From the NCBI GenBank assembly GCA_029784795.1, contig JAFMAW010000030.1, forward strand, positions 1-9,035: 9,035 nucleotides of DNA, in the 5' to 3' direction. Below the pieces are notes generated by a model. The model was given only the letters and a program-made list of their open reading frames with translations. It was not told where the DNA came from and searched no databases. Shown here one piece after another: positions 5,731 through 9,035 of the stretch (the stretch's first letter is position 1; the number at the start of each line of letters is the position of its first letter). The position numbers and the translations under genes were made by a program. Source of the stretch: Nitrososphaerota archaeon (GTDB lineage Archaea > Thermoproteota > Nitrososphaeria > Nitrososphaerales > UBA183).

Positions 5731-7011
5731 ATGCTAGACGTGAAGCTGCTGAGGGAGAGCCCTGAAGTCATCAGAGCTGACCTGAGGAAGAGGGGGATGC
5801 TCGAAAAGCTCACCCTCGTGGATGACGCCGTCAAGGCGGACGCCGAGTGGAGGTCTGCCAAGGCTCAGGCGGAGGCCCTGCGCCACGAGCTCAACGAGGC
5901 CAACAGGGTCATCGCCGACCTGGCGCGGAAAAAGCAGCCCATACAGCCGGAGCAGCTGAAGGTCGCCGAGATCTCGAAGCGCCTCGACGAGTTCGCAAAG
6001 GTCCAGGACGACCAGCAGCGGGCGTTGGAAGGCATCATGATGGCCCTGCCCAACATCCTGCACGAGAGCGTCCCGGTCGGCAAGGACGACACAGAGAACG
6101 TGACGGTCCGCGCCTGGGGGGACGAGCGGGCCTTCGACTTCGAGCCGAAGGATCACATCGAGGTCCTCGCCGGTCTCGGGATGGTCGACATGGAGCGGGC
6201 GGCCAAGATCTCGGGGGCCCGTTTCTTCTTCCTCAAGGGGGACGCGGTGAAGCTGGAGCACGCGATCATGAGGTATGCCATGGACGTGCTCTCGGCGAAG
6301 GGGTTCACGCCCGTGGAGCCCCCATTCATGATGAGGCGCGAACCCTACGGCGGGGTGACCGACTTGAACGACTTCGGGCCGGTCATCTACAAGGTAGAGG
6401 GGGAGGACCTGTACATGATCGCAACTTCAGAGCATCCCCTGGTCGCCATGCACTCCGACGAGATCGTGCAGGGAGCGGATCTCCCACTGAAGTACTGCGG
6501 CTTCTCGCCCTGCTTCAGGGTCGAAGCGGGGGCCCACGGGAAGGACACCAAGGGGATATTCCGGACCCACCAGTTCTACAAGGTCGAGCAGATCGCCTTC
6601 GCCCGGCCGGAGGAGAGCTGGCCGCTCCACGAGCAGCTGATAGCGAACGCCGAGGAGATCTTCCGGAGCCTGGGGCTCCGCTACCGGGTCGTCAACGTAT
6701 GCACCGGGGACATGGGGACGGTGGCAGCGAAGAAGTACGACCTCGAAGCCTGGATGCCCGTCCAGGGGAGGTACAGGGAGATGGTCTCGTGCAGCAACTG
6801 CACCGACTACCAGTCCAGGCGACTGAAAATCAGGTTCAGGGACAAGCAGAGCGAAGCGACCAGGCTGGTCCACACCCTGAACTCCACGGCCGTCACCACC
6901 AGGGTACTGGTGGCCATAGTCGAGAACTTCCAGCAGAGTGACGGGACTGTGAAGATTCCAGAGGTCCTCCTCCCATACATGGGGGGAGTCGTCCGCCTCC
7001 AGAGACGCTGA
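5731..7011 (+). CDS. serS: Seryl-tRNA synthetase (common, bacterial-like type)
   Basis: A 426-residue class II synthetase that charges tRNA-Ser. The N-terminal region (about 1-110) starts MLDVKLLRESPEVIRADLRKR and forms the tRNA-binding antiparallel coiled coil (about 30-100, rich in Ala, Glu, Lys and Gln). The catalytic core shows motif 1 around 180-208 (GFTPVEPPFMMRREPYGG), the serine-binding TSEHPL at 232-237, motif 2 with CFRVEAGAHGKDTKGIFRTH (261-280, Arg263), a VSCSNCTDYQSRR segment at 352-364 and motif 3 around 383-412 (NSTAVTTR, then ENFQQSDGTVKIPEVL; Arg391). It is the widespread type, not the rare zinc-dependent SerRS of some methanogens. Length and all motifs are complete. It follows pcc1 by nine bases with its own TATA-like box. 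Confidence 0.97.
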   Translation: MLDVKLLRESPEVIRADLRKRGMLEKLTLVDDAVKADAEWRSAKAQAEALRHELNEANRVIADLARKKQPIQPEQLKVAEISKRLDEFAKVQDDQQRALEGIMMALPNILHESVPVGKDDTENVTVRAWGDERAFDFEPKDHIEVLAGLGMVDMERAAKISGARFFFLKGDAVKLEHAIMRYAMDVLSAKGFTPVEPPFMMRREPYGGVTDLNDFGPVIYKVEGEDLYMIATSEHPLVAMHSDEIVQGADLPLKYCGFSPCFRVEAGAHGKDTKGIFRTHQFYKVEQIAFARPEESWPLHEQLIANAEEIFRSLGLRYRVVNVCTGDMGTVAAKKYDLEAWMPVQGRYREMVSCSNCTDYQSRRLKIRFRDKQSEATRLVHTLNSTAVTTRVLVAIVENFQQSDGTVKIPEVLLPYMGGVVRLQRR

Positions 7012-7012
7012 C

Positions 7013-7020
7013 ATTATAAG
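7013..7020 (+). promoter_or_regulatory. TATA-like box for rps3ae
   Basis: ATTATAAG starts just after the serS stop and is centred about 29.5 bp before TTG 7046. If used, transcription would begin near 7043, just before the start codon and downstream of the Shine-Dalgarno-like GGGGAG at 7033-7038. That site would then act only on read-through mRNA from serS. Confidence 0.55.
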
Positions 7021-7045
7021 CGAGATTCGAAAGGGGAGCCTCTGT

Positions 7046-7669
7046 TTGCCAAAGAAAGTGGCGAAGGTCAGGGACAAGTGGAAGCTGAAGTCCTGGGTCA
7101 CGGTAACTGCCTCCCCGTCCTTCGGGAACGCACCCATCGCCCGGGTTCCGCTCACCGACGTCGCGAAGCCGGCCGGCAGGGTCATAGAGACCACCCTCTA
7201 CGACATACTGAAGCAGGACCCCCAGCACTACGCCTTCAAGCTCTTCTTCCAGATTGACAGGGTGGAAGGCGAGACCGCCTACACGGTGTTCAAGGGCCAC
7301 GAATACTCGAGGGAGTTCCTCAGGAGCCTGATACGCAGGGGCTCCTCCATGTCCGACTTCATCAGAGACTACACCACCAAGGACGGCTACGTGGTCAGGG
7401 TCTACTGCACGGCCCTCTCCCAGGGAAAGATGAACAGCTCGAAGAAGCACGACCTCAGACTCGTCATGGACAGGGTGATCGGCGAGAAGGCCGCCGGCAT
7501 GAACTACGAAGGATTCGCCCAGGAGCTGGTCCTCCAGAAGGTCGCTTCCGACGTCTACAACGAGGCCAAGAAGGTGACCCACCTGAGGCACGTAGGGGTG
7601 AGGAAGAGCAAGCTGATCGCAAAGCCCGAGCCTCGGAAGGCGGAGCAGCTAGCCCCGCTTGCCGCTTGA
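7046..7669 (+). CDS. rps3ae: 30S ribosomal protein eS1 (S3Ae)
   Basis: A 207-residue protein of the archaeal/eukaryotic S3Ae family, part of the small-subunit platform near the mRNA exit. It starts at TTG 7046 with MPKKVAKVRDKWKLKSW; the GGGGAG at 7033-7038 lies seven bases upstream. Recognisable segments: GRVIETTLYDILKQD at 44-58, the FKGHEYSREFLRSLIRRGSS region at 82-101, YTTKDGYVVRVYCTAL at 109-124 and the C-terminal HLRHVGVRKSKLIAKPEP at about 180-197. The family lacks a bacterial orthologue, which is one of the stronger signs of an archaeal source. The last codons overlap the end of the convergent ychF gene by 21 bp. Confidence 0.95.
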   Translation: MPKKVAKVRDKWKLKSWVTVTASPSFGNAPIARVPLTDVAKPAGRVIETTLYDILKQDPQHYAFKLFFQIDRVEGETAYTVFKGHEYSREFLRSLIRRGSSMSDFIRDYTTKDGYVVRVYCTALSQGKMNSSKKHDLRLVMDRVIGEKAAGMNYEGFAQELVLQKVASDVYNEAKKVTHLRHVGVRKSKLIAKPEPRKAEQLAPLAA

Positions 7670-8854
7670 GACTATCTTCAGCACGTCCCTGTTCTGCAGT
7701 ACATAGTCGGCCGCCAGCCTCTTCCCTGTCCTAGCGTCCACGGCGTAGAGGAACCCCTCGGCGAGGTCGCTGTGCACGGTACGCGCGAGATCCAGGGCCG
7801 TGGAACCCCCCTTCATCAGGAAGGCGTCCGGGAGCACCCTGCCGTCCTTGTCGGTCAGCTTAGTCTCGTCCTCCACGGGGAATACCACGATGGCCTTCAG
7901 GAGCCCGAAGAAGGCCCTGTTGACAGCCTCCTGGACTCCGGTCCCTCCGTAGGCCCTCATCACCTTCTCCTCCACCATCCTCAAGGCGACCGACTGTGCT
8001 CCGGAGAGCTTCTCCGGGTCCGAGACGGTGAACATCTCGTCCCCCGGGGCATACGCGACGAGGCCCCGCTCCGCCGCCCGGCGCAGAAGGAGCTCCGCCT
8101 CAGATGCGCAGGGGACGACCTGCCTCCCGGTCCCCTTCAGCTTCTCGATGTTCTGGGGGGACGTCGGGAGGTCGGCCTTGTTGGCGGCGATCAGGGAAGG
8201 CTTCGTCAGTTTCCTCGTCTCTACTACGAGCTGCATGATCTGGTCGTCCGTCCATGCGCTCGGTTTCTCTGTGCGAAGGCGGAGCCTGAGGACGGCGTCC
8301 TCGACGTCTGCGAGGGTCACCGAGAGGCCTGAAAGCCTCTCGGCAAGGTGGTCAACTACCTTCCCCCCTGACTGTTCCAGGGACCTGGTCGCCTTCTCCC
8401 AGTCCCTCTTCAGTATCCCGAACATCCAAAGGTCGAATTCGCGTTCGACCATCCCGATGTCCTCGGCGGGGTCGTGGGTCCCGGACGGGACCTTCCTTCC
8501 TTCCAGGTCCGTCGAGCCGGAGGCGTCGACCACGTGTATCAGCGCGTCCGCCTGCCTCAGGTCGTCGAGGAACTGGTTCCCGAGCCCCCTCCCCTTGGAG
8601 GCACCCTCCACGAGGCCGGCGACGTCGACCACCTTCACCGGGACCAGCCTCCTCCCATCCACGCAGGTCGAGTTCCTGGGGGTGTCGACCACCCCTAACT
8701 CCTTGCACACGCACTGGGTGACCAGGTGAGCCACGCCAACGTTGGGCTTGACCGTGGTGAAGGGATAGTCCGCTATCTGGACGTCCTTCAGGGTGGCGGC
8801 TGCGAAGAACGTCGACTTTCCGACATTAGGTTTGCCGACGACCCCCACCAGCAT
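7649..8854 (-). CDS. Archaeal YchF/Obg-type GTPase with TGS domain
   Basis: A 401-residue P-loop GTPase of the YchF (OLA1) group, translation factors that associate with the ribosome. Visible: G1 GKPNVGKST (7-15), switch I around DYPFTTVKPNVGVAHL (29-44), G3 DVAGLVEGASKGRGLGNQF (77-95), G4 NKAD (225-228), a G5-like CASEAE (249-254), a helical middle region, and a C-terminal TGS domain (about 320-397). G4 is the canonical GTP-specific NKxD, unlike the NxxE of ATP-preferring human OLA1, so GTP is the likely substrate. It matches the archaeal subtype (as in Pyrococcus PH0525) by its Cys-rich insert CVCKELG...PRNSTC (48-64), although the cysteine usually before PRN is Asp57, and by HDPAEDI (127-133). 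ATG 8854 is 27.5 bp from the centre of a TATA-like palindrome, implying a leaderless mRNA. It is the sole gene of its unit in view. Confidence 0.94.
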   Translation of the reverse strand: MLVGVVGKPNVGKSTFFAAATLKDVQIADYPFTTVKPNVGVAHLVTQCVCKELGVVDTPRNSTCVDGRRLVPVKVVDVAGLVEGASKGRGLGNQFLDDLRQADALIHVVDASGSTDLEGRKVPSGTHDPAEDIGMVEREFDLWMFGILKRDWEKATRSLEQSGGKVVDHLAERLSGLSVTLADVEDAVLRLRLRTEKPSAWTDDQIMQLVVETRKLTKPSLIAANKADLPTSPQNIEKLKGTGRQVVPCASEAELLLRRAAERGLVAYAPGDEMFTVSDPEKLSGAQSVALRMVEEKVMRAYGGTGVQEAVNRAFFGLLKAIVVFPVEDETKLTDKDGRVLPDAFLMKGGSTALDLARTVHSDLAEGFLYAVDARTGKRLAADYVLQNRDVLKIVSSGKRG

Positions 8855-8877
8855 GCCCCCTGCCGCCTGTTCCGCCC

Positions 8878-8885
8878 GTTATAAC
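8878..8885. promoter_or_regulatory. Palindromic TATA-like box shared by divergent ychF and oxidoreductase genes
   Basis: GTTATAAC is its own reverse complement. Its centre, 8881.5, is exactly 27.5 bp from the first base of the ychF ATG (8854, minus) and from the first base of the oxidoreductase GTG (8909, plus). That distance matches the archaeal TATA-to-start spacing, so both mRNAs would be leaderless. The base context upstream on the minus strand is purine-rich (TGAGAC), whereas on the plus strand it is CCGCCC, which may favour TFB loading toward ychF. Function is inferred. Confidence 0.6.
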
Positions 8886-8908
8886 GTCTCATGGCCTCGT
8901 CCGTCCCC

Positions 8909-9035
8909 GTGGCCAGGGTATTGGTGGTTGGGGCCGGCACAGCAGGGGTGGCAGCTGCCGAGGAGTGCTCCAGGCGAGGGATCGACGTGGCTGTGATAGA
9001 CCGCCTGGCGAAGCCGGACCCTCCCTGGGGGTCAT
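8909..9035 (+). CDS. FAD/NAD-binding oxidoreductase, N-terminal fragment
   Basis: The first 42 codons of a gene that runs off the right edge. The start MARVLVVGAGTAGVAAAE shows a Rossmann dinucleotide-binding fingerprint: a hydrophobic strand, GAGTAG (8-13), a helix, then a second strand VAVIDR ending in an acidic residue (Asp31), typical of FAD-dependent oxidoreductases such as the geranylgeranyl reductase-like, amine oxidase or monooxygenase groups. The fragment is too short to choose among these. GTG 8909 is preferred to the in-frame ATG 8891 because it sits directly before the conserved strand and 27.5 bp from the palindromic TATA box, whereas ATG 8891 would lie upstream of the predicted transcript start. 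It is divergent from ychF. Confidence 0.82.
   Translation, partial: MARVLVVGAGTAGVAAAEECSRRGIDVAVIDRLAKPDPPWGS

Noticed and set aside
5847..6941. 364-codon open frame on the plus strand inside serS
   Set aside because: This is the other reading frame of serS, giving a Gly/Arg/Pro/Gln-rich product without domains, while the serS frame has all class II synthetase motifs.
6427..7591. Two long minus-strand open frames over serS and rps3ae
   Set aside because: They are shadows of two clear genes with no family motifs.
8891..8908. ATG 8891 as start of the oxidoreductase gene
   Set aside because: It lies only six bases after the TATA-like palindrome, before the predicted transcription start, and adds six residues ahead of the conserved strand; GTG 8909 fits both signals.
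1..9035. CRISPR arrays, insertion sequences, tRNA or rRNA genes, anti-phage genes
   Set aside because: No direct-repeat arrays, transposase motifs, inverted-repeat ends or tRNA-like cloverleaf sequences were seen by eye; nearly all of the window is accounted for by housekeeping genes with short gaps.

Overview
This window is a GC-rich piece of an archaeal chromosome made almost entirely of translation and tRNA-modification genes. The archaeal assignment rests on archaeal/eukaryotic-type ribosomal proteins (uS15 with its N-terminal extension, eS1/S3Ae), the KEOPS subunits Kae1, Bud32 and Pcc1, a RecJ/GAN-like DHH protein next to the uS15 gene, a COG1325 RNA-binding protein, an archaeal YchF-type GTPase, and TATA-like boxes about 26-40 bp before most first genes of transcription units. 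A TACK-group (Thermoproteota/thaumarchaeote-like) source is my best guess, but nothing here fixes the lineage.

Layout. Positions 1-501 (minus strand) hold a COG1325 exosome-associated RNA-binding protein (TTG start) followed after one base by the first 22 codons of another gene that runs off the left edge. Divergent from these, 614-1279 (plus) encodes a small exported protein of unknown function. 1371-1892 encodes an unrecognised cytosolic protein six bases before kae1 (1899-2891), and bud32 overlaps the kae1 end. After a short promoter gap come rpsO (uS15), a DHH nuclease/phosphoesterase and pcc1, which read as one operon with a GGAGG site and a 4-bp stop/start overlap. serS (5731-7011) has its own TATA-like box inside the pcc1 end, and rps3ae (7046-7669, TTG start) follows. 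On the minus strand the YchF-like GTPase (7649-8854) converges on rps3ae with a 21-bp overlap. At the right edge an FAD-type oxidoreductase gene begins (from 8909), divergent from ychF.

How they fit together. Three of the usual KEOPS subunits (the t6A37 tRNA-modifying complex) lie within about 4 kb, interleaved with ribosomal protein genes, seryl-tRNA synthetase and a probable ribosome-associated GTPase: a translation neighbourhood. Cgi121 is not in the window. The start sites suggest two initiation modes: first genes have a TATA-like box about 26-33 bp from the start codon, implying leaderless or nearly leaderless mRNAs, while several operon-internal genes have Shine-Dalgarno sequences. The neatest regulatory feature is a perfectly palindromic GTTATAAC at 8878-8885, whose centre is exactly 27.5 bp from both divergent start codons. 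No mobile elements, CRISPR arrays, tRNA or rRNA genes were seen, and no novel multi-gene system is evident; the least explained items are the exported protein and the kae1-linked hypothetical protein.
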